A DNA stretch of 64,000 nt, taken from NCBI RefSeq assembly GCF_029227915.1, contig NC_079877.1, positions 3,470,001 through 3,534,000 on the forward strand, read 5' to 3'. A model generated the notes under the pieces. It made no database searches. It had not been told where the DNA came from and worked only from the letters and a program-made list of their open reading frames with translations. Each line of letters begins with the position of its first letter. Position 1 is the stretch's first letter. Below, piece after piece: positions 12,830-25,992 of the stretch. Both the position numbers and the translations under genes were made by a program. The DNA comes from Hydractinia symbiolongicarpus. Its lineage: Eukaryota > Cnidaria > Hydrozoa > Anthoathecata > Hydractiniidae.

Positions 12830-15520
12830 AAATTAGAAGTAAATGGATTTATACAAAAGAAGAAATTCATAAACAATAGAAAAATATGATTCTAGAATTT
12901 TTCTAAAGGCAGTTTCATATTATAGAAACTAAAAAGAATTTAAAACACAACCTTGCATACATAATATATATACAGCAAACTTTCTAATACAACAAGATAT
13001 CATACATAAAATGAAGCTATATATATATTTGTAACATGTAAAAGATAATAACAATTGATGTTTCTGTGTTGCCACGGTTTTATGAAGCTACAACATATAT
13101 ATATAAAAATTTAAAGTCTCTATATTTTAAACAATTCAGATTTGAATATCCTTGATGAGAATTAGATGCAGTTTGAGCCTTGTGTCAGTTTAAAGTTATA
13201 TTCTTAGAGGTTATATAATACCAATCAAGGTGTTATAAAATTTAAATTTATATTTACACCAATTCACAATTATATGCCCATCAATTATTATATTATCAAT
13301 TATTAAGGCTGTTAATTTTTAATATGGGCAGAATTTTAGCTAACGTTGGCAAAAATATCATACTTTCTGTCCTATTATCGGTTTAATAATTTTAAACGTC
13401 TAAATGAGGGGTATTTGTTAAGACAATTAAAAATGGAAAAATGCATCCTTTGAAAGTACCTGAACTTAAACTTTAACCTAGTATTTACTAAAATGTAACT
13501 TCTTGAAGCATGGTCCAAAAAAGAATAAAAACAAGTGAGTTGTGTGAGGATATTGTTCAAAAATTGATTTTTCCTCAGGCTACACATTAAATTTTCTTAG
13601 AATGGTTTTTCTACTTTTTAAGAAAGGTAACGAGTCAACTAGCTTCTACTTTTAATAACTGGAAAGAGTGCTCCCAGGATCACCAGCAGCCAGATAGCTA
13701 GGCTAACTTTTTCTATGGCAAATAAATAAATTGAATTGAATCGCAATCTCCATCAAAACCTTTCTAAATGAAAACCTAAATAATTAGATAGCAGCCACAT
13801 GTAACGTAAAAAAACACCTTTTTATTTCACTTTACTTCACTTTAACTTTTAAACAGCACAGATTTGTCTTCTGCCAGAATAATCAAACACGTTTTCGGCC
13901 ACTCACTATAAAAATTGGGCAGTAGAGACATTACGTAAATAAACACTGCAGTAGTTATAGCGATAGCGCAACCTCGAACTTCGTCTTCTCAGAGTTCGGG
14001 TCTATTTTTACAAGGAATTCAATCTCTGTGGCATACTATTCGCCTATACGAATATGAATCTCGTCCACAGGGCATCTTGTATATTATCTGACATCGGTGA
14101 AGCGATATAAACATGTTCGTGTATCTGCAAAATGGTTATCTGAAATCTGCAGAGAACAACATCGAACCACACACAGCGATGGTGTGGTAAAAGCTCCCAC
14201 ATTTAAACAATAAGCATTTTCTACATAAGAGTGTTTAATCGCATGGCTAACAAACCTTGATGAAAAAGTATGAGTTTAGTGAAAAAAAAGTACATGTGTA
14301 ACGAGAGAGTGCTACAATTACGATTAGAACACGGCATATTCAAGCTCGATTCCAGTACCCTCTAGAACTATCAGAAAGCACTGCGCCGTTGAGAAACACA
14401 AAGTCCTAAATACAAAAGTACATTCACACCTCTAATCTAGTGTTTGCGGCTCCTGGATGGCTAGATAGTTTTGGAAATTTTTACGATCGGTTAGCTGATG
14501 GGATAGCAGAGAGAAGCTGTGTTTTGTACAACATAATTGTGACCTGTGTTTGAATGAAAATTTCATTAGTTTAATAATTGCAACAGCGATATGCGTGAAA
14601 AAAAAGTGAATGTGTTGATTACTTCCTTTCGAACTCAGTTAGTAAACAACTGGCAAATAATTAGATATTTATTATTATATAATTAGAAGAAGAAAAATAA
14701 CCGAATTTAATTGTAACATACCTAATTCGTACAAATTTTAGCAAGCACTAAATTTGGCGATTTTGGTCTGCAATCGCCATTCACAACAATTTTCCAATAC
14801 GCTTATTTAAAAATTTGTGTAATTCTTACGTAAAACTGGAATAATGGCACCCATAAACCTATTTTTTTAATTTGAATAATATTACTAGGCCAGAAAGTTT
14901 GTTAGAAAGTTTGTTAGTTTGGAAAATTTAAACTGATAATCAACTTGTTATTGGCTTTGAGATCCCAGTGTTTTAATAAAATATTTTCATCCTAAAAAAA
15001 CTCCCAACTTTAGAAGCGATTGGAAGAAAATTCGTTAGCCCTGTTGAAACAGGACCAAAATGTTTAGAACATTCATTCTTTTCACACTTTCTCAATATTT
15101 TCATGCATATTTAACTGTGTCTCTAATTAACGCGACATGGATAAATTCGCATAATAACAATTTGGTACAGTCTAAAAAAACACCGACGAAAGAAGGACTT
15201 CAAATCGAGAAAATCGAAGTCACTTAAATCATTTCTACATCAACATCGATAAAAAAATTCCTGGGGCTTTGATGATGGAGATCCTAAATTACCATTCGAT
15301 AAGTGCTAAAACACTGCATAAGGAAAATATGCGCCTAAAGTTTTCTTACTTTGGATACTACGAGTTCTCTAGTCTTATTTAAGAAACGTCTGACAAGTTT
15401 ACTTAATATCGTCTAGTCCAGCTTGTACCTACTTTTGAAGTAGTTGGAAGACTTCTAAAAACGCAGAGAATGGTTGATATTAGCGTTGCTATCCTGGTAA
15501 TTTAGATGTTGGTTGAGAAA
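12830..15520. other. intergenic region upstream of the KY-like gene
   Basis: No gene is supported. It presumably contains the KY promoter. A fragment at about 14050-14110 (CTCGTCC.CAGGGCATCTTGTAT, then GAAGCGATATAAACATG) is a diverged half of the palindromic element at 61211-61322. Many TATATA runs occur, as expected from base composition. Confidence 0.4.
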
Positions 15521-15524
15521 TGAT

Positions 15525-15795
15525 ATTTATTATACCCGTATTCTGTCCGTCTGTTCAAAATGGTAGCTTATATTCCAGAGATCTTTCCGCAAATTTGTAG
15601 AAACGAGAGGTTTATTAAATCTAAAGCGTATTATAACCGCACCTATAATTATAGTGACAGCCCCCGTCAAAGCAAATTATATGACTTTGTGCTAACAGGT
15701 GGGCAAAAAATATCGACGCCGAAAAATATGCACGATAGGCAAAAATCTGAAGACCGGCGGACCCGTGGATTCTTCTACGACCTAACGACTATATT
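15525..15795 (+). mobile_element. degenerate short Helitron-like element
   Basis: It opens with TATTATACCCGTATTCTGTC-CGTCTG, the family's 5' signature, and closes with CCCGTGGATTCTTCTACG, a decayed form of the terminal hairpin, then ACGACTA. About 270 bp with no meaningful ORF. Confidence 0.5.
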
Positions 15796-16033
15796 TTTTT
15801 ACAATCGTATACCATTTTGTTTTTTTAAGGATAACCTCATGTGGTTGTTATTATCATTGCCAACACACATTGTTTAGGATGCTGCGGAAATTTCCCGAAA
15901 ACAACCCAGTTTAGTTATATGTTTTTAACCCTTTTACGTAATCACATGCTAGCTTCAAGCTTGGTTCATAAGCGCGTGACGCATAGTTTTTAAAACCAGC
16001 TAACTGTGCATGTGTCAACAAAATATATCGTAT

Positions 16034-16375
16034 ATGCTCGATTTACCGCCCCGTTTATTTCAAAATTGAATTTTTAGGGGTATGCTTTATTCGAGATGGG
16101 CGCTAAAACGTTTTTGTGTCAAGTAAAAAGTTTCTTTTTGGGAATGATGGTAGTATGATGTTGGTAGTAAAATGATAAAACAGAACAGTTCAGATTGTAA
16201 AAATATTGTTTTAATTTAATCATAAATGCTTGTATAACTTTCCTTTCCTAAGGTTCCTCTACATCAATAACATCGTCCTTTTTATTTTTTTATTTTTTTT
16301 TCTAATTTCCTAAATATTCAAATAAGCGCCGCTTTGGCTCTTAAATTGTAATCCAATCGAGCATTTACGGTAATC
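16034..16375. repeat. inverted-repeat element, unclassified MITE
   Basis: ATATGCTCGATTTACCG at the left is mirrored by AATCGAGCATTTACGGTAA at the right, about 340 bp apart. The interior includes GGGCGCT and AAGCGCC stretches like the repeat near 5265. Non-coding. Confidence 0.5.
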
Positions 16376-17136
16376 ATGAAGTAAGACATGCCGTTAAATT
16401 CAGAAATTCTGCTTCACGTCAATTAGACAAATTATTTATATAAGGTTTCAAGATGGTAGATGGTTTGAAAGATATGATAGAAGTTCTTCCCCATCATTAT
16501 ACAGGATTCAGAAGATTTTAAGGATAAATAGAGGATTTGAATATAATCAGTACAAGACCACAACAAGAAACTTTAAAATTAAATGATACCCTAAAAGAAA
16601 GCGTTTTTAGTATTCTTGTAGAAAAACCTAAAAAATATTAAATATCTGTTTCGTTAGCCACTTAAGCTGTACCAGTTTTCTCGCTGTGAGCGAATCCAGG
16701 ATAAAAACTAACCACTCGTGATAAAGTCAGTTATTGTCAACGCGCTACAACTACATTTAAAGCCGAAAAACTTGAAAAACTTTCTTTAAATTCTGATTTA
16801 TATCATAACTTACGTCTATAAGTTATTTCGCTTTCACGTCTGTAAAATGATCTTTAATGTCAACAAAAACTTGTCCAATTTGACGTATTGTCTATAGACA
16901 TGTCGCAGCATGTCAACAGACACAAATAAAAATAAATTTTTCCTGTCAACAGCCTGTTTGAACTAACATAAATTCAGGTGAGTAGAAGTTTGCAAACTTT
17001 TAACACTCATTATTTAGTTGGTTTTTTTTGTTTTAGGAAATTTAATTTTATTCACTCTATATTTTACTGCTATAGCGTATTCAAAGAATCATCATTTATT
17101 GCTTGCTTAATATTACTTAGCGTATTATTATATAGA

Positions 17137-17609
17137 CTAATCGATAAAACCCGTGAAAAAATCCACTTAGGCAGGAGGACAATGTAAAAATTGGTTATTT
17201 TAGACTTTTTGATGATGCCAGTAGTGCATATACAAAAAATTTGACGAAATTCAGTTTATTAATTGCGTCTATTGTGTAGAGCTTAAACTGCTGATCAAGA
17301 AAATGTTGATGATCATGTGAACGATCCTATACATTTTTTTGATCAGCGTTTCAAGATCTCTTAACAAATCTCTTAAAAAAAATTTTTTGTCTTGACGGGT
17401 CATTGCTGAAAATTTTAAACCCTCCTATCTCAAAAACCGCTCATCAAAAGAACATGATCATATACATTTTCTTGATCAGCGCTTTAAGTTATCCACAATA
17501 GAGGCAATGTGAAAACAAAATTCTAAATTTTTGTTAGTGGATGGGTTGCTGACGTCATCAAAATTTTTATCTTGCCTTAGTGGATTTTTCCACGGGCCTT
17601 ATCGACTAA
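17137..17609. mobile_element. segment bounded by two inverted Helitron 3' ends
   Basis: The right end (17578-17609) has GTGGATTTTTCCACGGGC, a hairpin, then 11 bases and CTAA. The left end (17137-17170), read on the minus strand, has GTGGATTTTTTCACGGG, then a similar spacer and TTAG. Both hairpins face outward. It contains a pair of diverged TGATCA-rich repeats (17290-17345 and 17455-17490). Confidence 0.5.
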
Positions 17610-18577
17610 TCTATATAATAATACACCAGTTCTGTCTGTCTGTGACTTTTGCAAAGAATTTTTGTGTTCTGACATGTCTCTGCTGACATCATCAACCTTA
17701 TATAATAATACGGAGTGTTTGTGACGGTCATAGTGGATTTTGCACAAATCTTCCATATCTTGGATTTGCATCAAATTTTTAGTGTTTCTAAAAGTTATGT
17801 ATCTCACGAAGTTACTAAATCCTCTTTATCCGAATGAAGAATTCTTCAAATTTTAGTCAAATGTAGTTATCCGAAAAAATTTATTTCGCAAAATGAAGTA
17901 CTTTGGAACCACTCATCCACAATAATAAGCTCCGCCTCAACTTTTTCCGAAATAGATTACCTTAAGGTAACAGGGTTGTTACACCCTTAATGTAACAGGG
18001 TTGTTCCATCATCACTAATTGCTTTCACTAATTGACACAGGCAATCTTTTTTTAAATACAACTATGTATTAATACGCATTTTGTCTAAAGTTTGGTGAGA
18101 AATGACCATGTGCAATATATCAAAAAACGTTTTGTTGCATTATAATTTATCCTTGCAATCCATTATTTTACATCTCAGATAATAATTTCATTTTTCATTC
18201 ATTTTGTGTCAACAACCTTTGGAATAAACTCACTGATTTTAATATATACATTAACAGAGATTTGTGTTTGACACTGATCAGCTTTTTTGTGAGACACATT
18301 TTGTATGTGACATTTTGAGTGATTTAAATTTTTATAGATGAGACGTATTTTGAAATGCTTTGATAAACTCCTTTCCGAATAATTTTTGCATTATCAGAAG
18401 TTAAGAGCAAGTAATTTAAATGTCACATAATTGGAGTTGTTGGACACCTTCAATTTTATGGTAATACTGCAGATTGTAAGATTCGCACCACTGTATTGTT
18501 TGTTTTTTGATGGACGTATATCTTTTACATGAATTAAATGAGAAATACAGTGGATTCTTCCACGGGCATACAGCTAG
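17610..18577 (+). mobile_element. non-autonomous Helitron
   Basis: It starts with TC at 17610 (TCTATATAATAATACACCAG) after an A, and contains TTCTGTCTGTCTGTGAC near its start. It ends in GTGGATTCTTCCAC (stem-loop, 18550-18563), a spacer and CTAG at 18574-18577 followed by T. 5' TC, a 3' subterminal hairpin, CTRR and A^T insertion are the Helitron signature. There is no Rep/helicase ORF, so mobilisation would need another copy. Confidence 0.7.
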
Positions 18578-20087
18578 TCCTATAATTATTACAATTGCAG
18601 CAAACTTCTTAATACACTATGCATTATATTTCCTCTGCAAAACCATTAATTGTCTCCAAAACACCTCATAAGCCATGCCACAGAGAGAAAGTCAGCTTCA
18701 TACGTAGAGTCGACATCCGCTTCTTTGAGAAAAGTTCAAGATAGCTAATGTTCAATTGAGAATGTTCCTTCTCTTTTGGTTTCGTTTAAAGATTCTTTGA
18801 GTGCGAAGAAAGTGATATCTTCAAACAAAAGACCTTTTTTAGCCTGCAATATATTGTTGATTTTTTACATCTCAAAATACAGTTGTGTATTTATCTGTTT
18901 AGTATTAGAATGTGCAAATCAACTTTCGATTATCTGTCGGATTAATCTTACCGTCATTTGTTTTGTAAAGGCTCCTACTATCGCGTTGTCTTTAAATTTA
19001 AGGAACTATTTTTTGTCTCGCTTTGCATCAACTATGGGGTATTGGTTCTAATAACTTTTTTTATATTTGTCTATAAATTTAAAAAAGCGATATATAGTTA
19101 AATATGATTAAATGAGCCTGGATCAAAACTACGGACAGGCAAACTCCCTGGTTTTCACAACCACTAGAACAAAAGAAAGAATTAGATATCAGTTAATAAA
19201 TACTACATCAATTGTTCTGCCTATTTTGGCTTGAATAATTCCCATTGTTAATGTATCGGTGTCGCGAACCCGGCCTATACATTCAAGTTCGGGTTTTTCA
19301 TGCAGTTTTACAACATCATATTTGGCTTAACGGTCGTTTCTCATGTTTGCATGCGTTAAATACATCTTGTACTATAATTTCCTTTAATTTGATCTGGATG
19401 GTGATATATCTTGAACTTCAGTCAAGATATAACACCGCCGTACCATATCTAAATCTCTACTATCAAGTCAAGTTAAACAGGACATATATGAATGAATCTC
19501 TTTCAATTTCATCGGTGGTGAATAAGAGGCGGTGTTATATCTTAATTGAAGTTCTCTGTACAAAATCTGCCTTTACTATTATTATATTATTTCTTAGGCT
19601 TTCATCTGGGCTTTCCCCTAGGAATTAATAAAATCTCTACCATCTACACTATCTTACGTGTTTTTTAAAGATGCGTAACAGCCATCTTTAGTACCATCTC
19701 AAAACTTCTGATTTTAGATTGAAACAAAATGTCAGATTCATCAGATTCAACACTACAAAATTGGCTGAATGGCATTATCGATTATATAGATGAACAAGAA
19801 CCACTGATCGCATGAATGTAAAGGCATATGAAGTAAGCGAGATACGTGACTTGAAGACTGCAATGGAACGTGTGAGTGGAGAGATCTTTATGATTGGAAT
19901 CACAAGGTACTTCACAAGGTGCTGCTAGATAATGTACCAAGAGAAGTGTTTAAAAGATCTTGGGAAGCCTACGCCAAGGCCAACATATGTATGAATATAT
20001 TGAAAGAAGAGCTTGGAACACGAAGAGAAGAGGAGTAAAAAGACACAACAGTTTTATTGTTATTATTATTCCTTGAAGCATAACGAA
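18578..20087. other. intergenic; decayed coding traces and a foldback
   Basis: No intact gene. A 26-bp inverted repeat (AACTTCAGTCAAGATATAAC... near 19411-19437 against its complement at 19528-19553) forms a foldback. At 19729-20038 a decayed frame begins MSDSSDSTLQNWLNG and ends in KEELGTRREEE with several stops between. It looks like an old transposon ORF, family not identified. Confidence 0.4.
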
Positions 20088-20264
20088 TCTCTATTATAAT
20101 AGCCGTATTCCGTCTGTCTGTCTCTACGCGGACCCCCTGCTGAGTTAGAAAATGATGTTACGGAAACACGAATATGAAATGCAATATATTTTTATCGACT
20201 TTGTTGCGACGGGTAAATATAAATGACGGGCGAACCCGTGGATATTTCCACGGGGAACGACTAT
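20088..20264 (+). mobile_element. mini-Helitron, about 177 bp
   Basis: It opens TCTCTATTATAATAGCCG then CCGTCTGTCTGTC, and ends with the perfect hairpin CCCGTGGATATTTCCACGGG followed by GAACGACTAT. CTAT instead of CTRR at the end suggests a mutation. Same family as 17610-18577 and 49709-51199. Confidence 0.55.
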
Positions 20265-20850
20265 ACGATATATTCTTCTATTATCCTTCAAAATTTTCTT
20301 ATTTCTTAAAGAGCGTATTCACACTTATTACCTTCGTTTTCGTATATTTTCTTATTCGATACGCGAGAAAATATCACTTAAACTACAAAACACATGAAGT
20401 CAAAGGGCAAAATAGACTATTTAAGTCCTTTTAAATTTTAGAATTCAATGGTGTTTTACGTCTTAAAAATTCCTCCGTTGGTAAATTTTTTTAAACTGGT
20501 TCAAATGAATTCAACAAACGAAGAATTTTCAAACAACAGAACTCAAGCGTGAACGCGAAATTTCTTTTTCTAGATTATGTAACGAAATACAACATGAAAG
20601 AAAGTTAGAAGGATTAACAAGTGTGTGCACAATCGAGTAATATTCTTCGTTAATATTTTCTCGTGTAATGGGGGCCTTATTAAAAATAAACTTACACTTA
20701 CACTCGAATTGCGCAGTGATTTTTCGAAATACAAATATTTGGTCCCTAGCGTACAAAAAAAGTAAGGAAACTTAACAGAAAATATTTCTGATGATATTAC
20801 AATGGTGATACTACAACTATAAGCAATCTAATTCATGTGATCTGACTGTT

Positions 20851-21588
20851 TTAACCCTATTCGGTCCGGGGTTTTTCGAACATACTATGACCGGGGGGGC
20901 GGATTCCGCCCCCCCCCTCAATAACTTTTCATAGGGTTGTTCAAATTGAATCAAACTTGGCACACTTATATTACGTCATAAAAGCCAATAAACTTTTGCT
21001 TGCGTCAGCACATTTTCTGTGACGTCATCAGAAGCTTGAAAATTGTTAAAAATGCCACTATCTGCTTGAAATATAATTACTTTTGTTCTAGAGCGAATTT
21101 TTACATTCTGTTTGAAGTTTCCGAAAGCTAAATAAAAGTTATTTAACATATCTTCCGGTTTTTACATGGATCGGATAAAAAATTGCCAAAAATTGCCCGA
21201 AAATCCGTTTTTTTTTCGATTTTCAGGTAAAATCCGACAAAATCGGGAAATCGGATTAGTCACGTGTTCAAATTATTGCAAATGATTCTTCTTGATGAAA
21301 CAAAGTTGTGTTGCAAGTTTCAAGTTCTAAGGATAATCCTAACAGGAGTTATTATATTTTTCCCTTTATAAGGATTTCATAGAGATTTTTAGGGGTAGTT
21401 TCGAGTAATGGCCAATATCAAAGCCTCTGAAAGGTATGGGACCTGAAAAATTAGCATGCAGGTGTCTAATAGATAAATGTTGAAACTCAGTAAGTATCAT
21501 AGTCATATAACAAAGCAATCAGGAGTTATTAAAAAAAAACCGTCAGGGGGGGGGCGGAATCCCCCCCCCCCGGACCGAAAAGGGTTAA
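20851..21588. mobile_element. piggyBac-like MITE
   Basis: TTAACCCTATTCGGTCCGG at 20851 is mirrored at 21588 by CCGGACCGAAAAGGGTTAA. The TTAA at each end plus a CCCT/AGGG terminus matches piggyBac-type target choice. G and C homopolymer runs lie just inside both ends. The interior (about 670 bp) has no transposase ORF. Confidence 0.65.
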
Positions 21589-22011
21589 AGTGCAAAATTA
21601 ACGTATGTAAGTATAATTAAAGTATATGAGGTATATAATATGAATAAAAGAACTCCAATTAAAAAAGTTCAAAATGTCAATGATAGTGTTAAATATTAAG
21701 AAACGACATTTTGTTCTGCCGTAAATGTTGATTCAATCGTCACACTCTTTTGGGATTCACCACATCAATATGTTTCCTTTTTATACATTATTTACAATAA
21801 AAACCACATTCCTCTATTTCGTTTATTAATTTTGGCGCAACCTACTGCGCGAAGAAACGCCTATTTTACGCAGTTCATCGCGTAAATTAATGCAACTAAG
21901 GTACCTGTACTATCCACTTACCTGTACCATGCATCCAATAGATGCTGCGCTGAATCTAACCGCTACGTTCTTAATTATTAATATCAATTACTTGTCTGTC
22001 ACACAAGAAGA

Positions 22012-22034
22012 TTTCGTGCATCAGATGCACGAAA
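22012..22034. repeat. perfect 11-bp hairpin
   Basis: TTTCGTGCATC and GATGCACGAAA flank a single A (22023). The half-site TGCACGAAA recurs at 22202-22210. The hairpin lies inside a 60-codon ORF (21890-22072) that I do not consider a gene. Confidence 0.6.
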
Positions 22035-22766
22035 CATTTTTGGACGAAATTGCAGATGCTACGTATTTTTAATTATTCCCTTGGATTATGGACTGCTTAA
22101 CGGCTATTCTTTATGTAAATACTTGTCGTCTATCGAAAAATGCCTGCGCTCAGTTTTATTTTGAAACCGCGGAGTAATTTCGTGCCAACAAGCGGACAAA
22201 ATGCACGAAATATGTACGATTGTAAAAATCTGAGAATTAGCAAATCTGTGGATGCTTCCACTTTACTCTGCACGAGACATGCATAAGGCAGTGAAAAAAG
22301 AACGAGCCACTGACCAATTTTACAAAACATGTAATGAATCAATGTTTTCTACCTAAAAATGTTTAAATCAATGGTGCAAATATAAATAACTACTTTAAAG
22401 CAAGAAATTTTCGAGGAATTGAAATTTTGCGGGTTTTTTGGTCAAAATTGCGTTTTACGGCATTTTAATTTTGCAGTTGAAGCATAATCCAAAAAAATTC
22501 GAGGCATTCGCAGTTTTTGAGGAAAACATGGGTTTTGCGACAATTCAATTTCGCGATTCAGATTTTTCGGTGTCGAGATTAGTCAACACATAACACATAA
22601 GAACAAAGAATTAAATGCATCTATTTTCTGAAGCAAACTTCTTATTCCGTTATCATAATAATTAATCTGTGAATTCAGCAAAATGTCAGTGAATTTGTGC
22701 TGTGGCTGTACAAAGAGTCGATAGACAAGATAATTATGGGCTAACTTCTTTTTCATTTGTTTACAG

Positions 22767-22900
22767 ATGATCCCGTCAATGATATAGAGAACAAAACAGT
22801 GATGCCTCAAAGTAAGAGAAAATATCGGAAAAAATGTCGGAAATATTGCAAAGAAGACAAAGAAGATGATAAGCCAGTAGCAAGGGAACAAAGGACATAA
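22767..22900 (+). CDS. possible terminal exon of an unknown gene
   Basis: A good acceptor (TTCATTTGTTTACAG, ending 22766) precedes an open frame of about 44 residues ending in TAA at 22898-22900. The product is very basic then acidic (SKRKYRKKCRKYCKEDKEDD). There is no recognised domain and no upstream exon was found, so this could be chance. Confidence 0.25.
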
Positions 22901-23994
22901 GGACATTTTTCATAACACTGCAAAAAATGAAAAACGAAGAGAGGGGGAAGGGAAAAATCAAAAATTATAATAATAATCAATTAGATTTTTAAAGAGGATG
23001 CTAATGTTTTATTCATTTATCTCATGTTGCAAAGAAAAACTAATCCATGCTAATTATTTGGTCTTTCATGCTACAGTCAAAATTTATCTCGGCTAAAAAA
23101 TTCTAAAACATATATTTTTTCATCGGTTTAAAACAATAGGTGTTTTTGCGACATTTTAATTTCGCGGTCTGCGTCTGAATCCGTGAAAATTTCTTTCCTT
23201 GAAGTATATCTTATACATTAAAACGTTCAAGATGCAAATGAAGTTTGCTGTTAGATTTTTCTAGACAACAACAATACAATACTAGTAAAAAAAAAATAAC
23301 ATTAAAACGACTCTACTTAAATTTTGAAATGTATAATTGACTCTCTCTAATTTAAATCTTCATTTACATAAAAAAATCTCCGCAACAATTTTTTAATCAT
23401 TGTATAATTTTCTTAAGAAACCTTTTGTGTTTTCATTTCCTTAATTTAAATCTCTCTAAAACAAAAACCTTCTCTTCGGAAAAATATTCTCTCTAAATAG
23501 AATTCTTATGTAGTTTGACAATGGGCTGACATTATAATGAACATTTTAATGTTTTTTCAATCTGGTCTGTTTTATCAATATATCCCCAACAGAACTTATC
23601 ATGACGCAAACATTGCAGGATTTCAGTTTTGAAAGATTTCTGTGTTTAATCTTTCTTACAAGATTTAACATGAAGTCAACATAGAAAGGTTCACTTAACT
23701 AAGATACGCACTGTTAAATGTAAACGGATTACCCATTGTTTTTCTCGTTTCCAATTTGTAGTTTGACCAAAATGTTTTCTAAATCTTAACTTTCGAATTT
23801 ATTTTTTTATAATTGGAACATCTTTTCTTCTCATACTATAGGAATTAGTGAAAAACAACTGCTAATATAAATCAGCTCGTAACGTTTGACCTTTTTCAGC
23901 ATTTATACGTACTAAAAAATAAGTAAAATGCTTAATAATTTTGCAATATGACTTTCACTTTGCTTAATATATACTACCTAGCGCAGAATGTCCT
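22901..23994. other. intergenic region, no supported gene
   Basis: A+T-rich sequence downstream of the MYND gene (which ends at 23995). It holds a short fragment (23140-23200, TTTTGCGACATTTTAATTTC) that also occurs near 22440-22550, so a dispersed non-coding repeat is present twice. Confidence 0.4.
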
Positions 23995-25753
23995 TTATTT
24001 CTTCTTAATGTCAAAAGATAGGGTAAATATTTGACTCCATCTTTGAAAACAATTACATATATCTGGTCCACAAATGTCAGTTATGTTTATATCGAATTCA
24101 TCGACGTCAAAATAATACTCCAAAAACTTGTGACGATACTTCAACGCAAGTACGCTATTGCTTAAATCCAAGGGATAGACGACCAAAGCATCTTTCCTTA
24201 AAAAGGGAATGTAGCCATCCCTATGACGCTTCATGAAAAAACCATGTAAAACTTTCTTTTGCTCCATGTGGAATTCTAACCGGTTCCCATCATATTCAAG
24301 TATATGTGTTCCACAGACAATTGTAGACCAATTCAAAAAATGCATAGAATGGGTAGTTTTTTTAGTCGAGCAAGCGTAAGCAAGGTTAAAGAAGGACTCT
24401 TTTCTCATGAAATCAGCCACGTTGTTCCAGTTAATGTGATCAGGTCCTAATGATTGAATATGTTCTATGGCATCTTTGTTTTCCAACTGGACTGTCATTA
24501 CACGAAGCGTGCATTCTACTTTACCTTCCGCTACTAACTTCACCAATGCTTGAAGTTTGGATTTGTAGTATATTTCCAAACTTCTAAAAAGGTTACCATC
24601 GTAATGAAAGTTCTTGCTGAAATTAAAAGATTGCAAGAAGGGACCATATTGCAAATTGTAATGCTTAAATGGAGACGTCATAGAAAACATGGAGACATTA
24701 CCATGACATTGTAACTCTAGTTGACCAAATATTTGTCCAGTCAGTTCGTATCGACAAAAATCAATACGATCTTGTTTCTTTAACAAAGAACTAACAGCTC
24801 CCATTGGATCGTTTTGCAAAAGAACAGCTTGCCATCTGCTAACTGCTTCTTTTAGCGTAATTGTGGCATGCCTCCAATGACTTATTAAATCTCTCACATT
24901 TGGCGTTTGTTTTGAGCTGGTAATTACTCTAGTGCATGCATTCTTGAAAGTTTTTAATGTATCCTTACTCCATCCTGTTGAGAACCAAACTTCTAGTATT
25001 GAATCAAGGCTGGACTGCATTTTCATCATTTCGTAAACAATCAATGAACGAGCCACACATATCTCTGACATGTCAAATCCAAAGAAAGCAGCTTTTTTAC
25101 CTGCATCACCTGTAAATACTCCCATTACAAGTTGAAGTAGGTCTACATATCCAATAAAAACATAAGTTTTGCCGAACTCAAATTTTTTTTCCTTTACAGG
25201 AGTATTTCGATACAACTGATACATGTTCTTAGGATAATTGGTGTAATGACGGTTCTTGAATATTTCTCCCGGGGGTGGTTTTCCAGCCAAAAACTGAAAT
25301 AAGTCAGTTGAAAGTGCATGAAATTTTTTAACAAGTAAATCTATACTCCATTCCATATTGTTCAATGATAGTTCTATTTCACCAAATGTTTTATGACGAT
25401 CATAAATCGCCTCTAGCATAAAACAATGTACATCATTAGGATAGGTCTGGCGGTACTCTGAAAGAAAATTAGGAATTGGAAATTCTTTTAAATATTTTGG
25501 CTCTGATGGTAATGTCATGAAATATTTAAGAGCTTTTCTCAAATTCTCTGCTGATAATTCGTCCTCCCTACCGCATTGAATTTGCCCGGGTTTTTTTTCT
25601 TGATTTTGAGAAATGCATTTTGTTTTATGTTGCTTCCAATGGTTTTTCTGACACGCCCTACTGCAGTATATTTGTTTCTTACAACAGCTACAACGAAAAC
25701 TTGCCTCTTTCACGAAGCAGCCATAACAAGTCAATGATTCTCTCCCATTGGAT
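23995..25753 (-). CDS. double-MYND zinc-finger protein, exon 2 (second MYND and C-terminal region)
   Basis: This large exon encodes a second MYND finger (CYGC ... CSCC ... YCSRAC ... HKTKC) followed by about 530 residues without a domain I can name. The body contains GKTYVFIGYVDLLQLVMG and FFGFDMSEICVARS, then mixed helical and beta-like sequence to TAA at 23995. There is no in-frame ATG before the MYND. Instead a splice acceptor (CACCGTAG, AG at 25755-25754) opens the exon and its first base fits the phase left by the exon at 40762-40964. Joined, they give 653 aa. MYND fingers usually mediate protein contacts. No SET domain is visible, so it is not a SMYD methyltransferase. Confidence 0.85.
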
Positions 25754-25770
25754 CTACGGTGAGATAAGAC

Positions 25771-25992
25771 AAAATAAAATAAAATAAAATAAAATAAAAT
25801 AAAATAAAATAAAATAAAATAAAATAAAATAAAATAAAATAAAATAAAATAAAATAAAATAAAATAAAATAAAATAAAATAAAATAAAATAAAATAAAAT
25901 AAAATAAAATAAAATAAAATAAAATAAAATAAAATAAAATAAAATAAAATAAAATAAAATAAAATAAAATAAAATAAAATAAAATAAAATAA
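25771..25992. repeat. (AAAAT)n microsatellite, about 44 copies
   Basis: 222 bp of uninterrupted AAAAT units ending in AA. It lies 17 bp upstream of the exon 2 acceptor of the MYND gene, so on that gene's sense strand an (ATTTT)n tract sits directly before the splice site. Its perfection suggests recent expansion or ongoing length change. Confidence 0.98.

Noticed and set aside
22583-22961. Two minus-strand hydrophobic ORFs (Phe/Leu-rich) as membrane proteins
   Set aside because: They are complements of an Lys/Arg-rich plus-strand stretch and A+T-rich DNA; low-complexity hydrophobicity is expected there.
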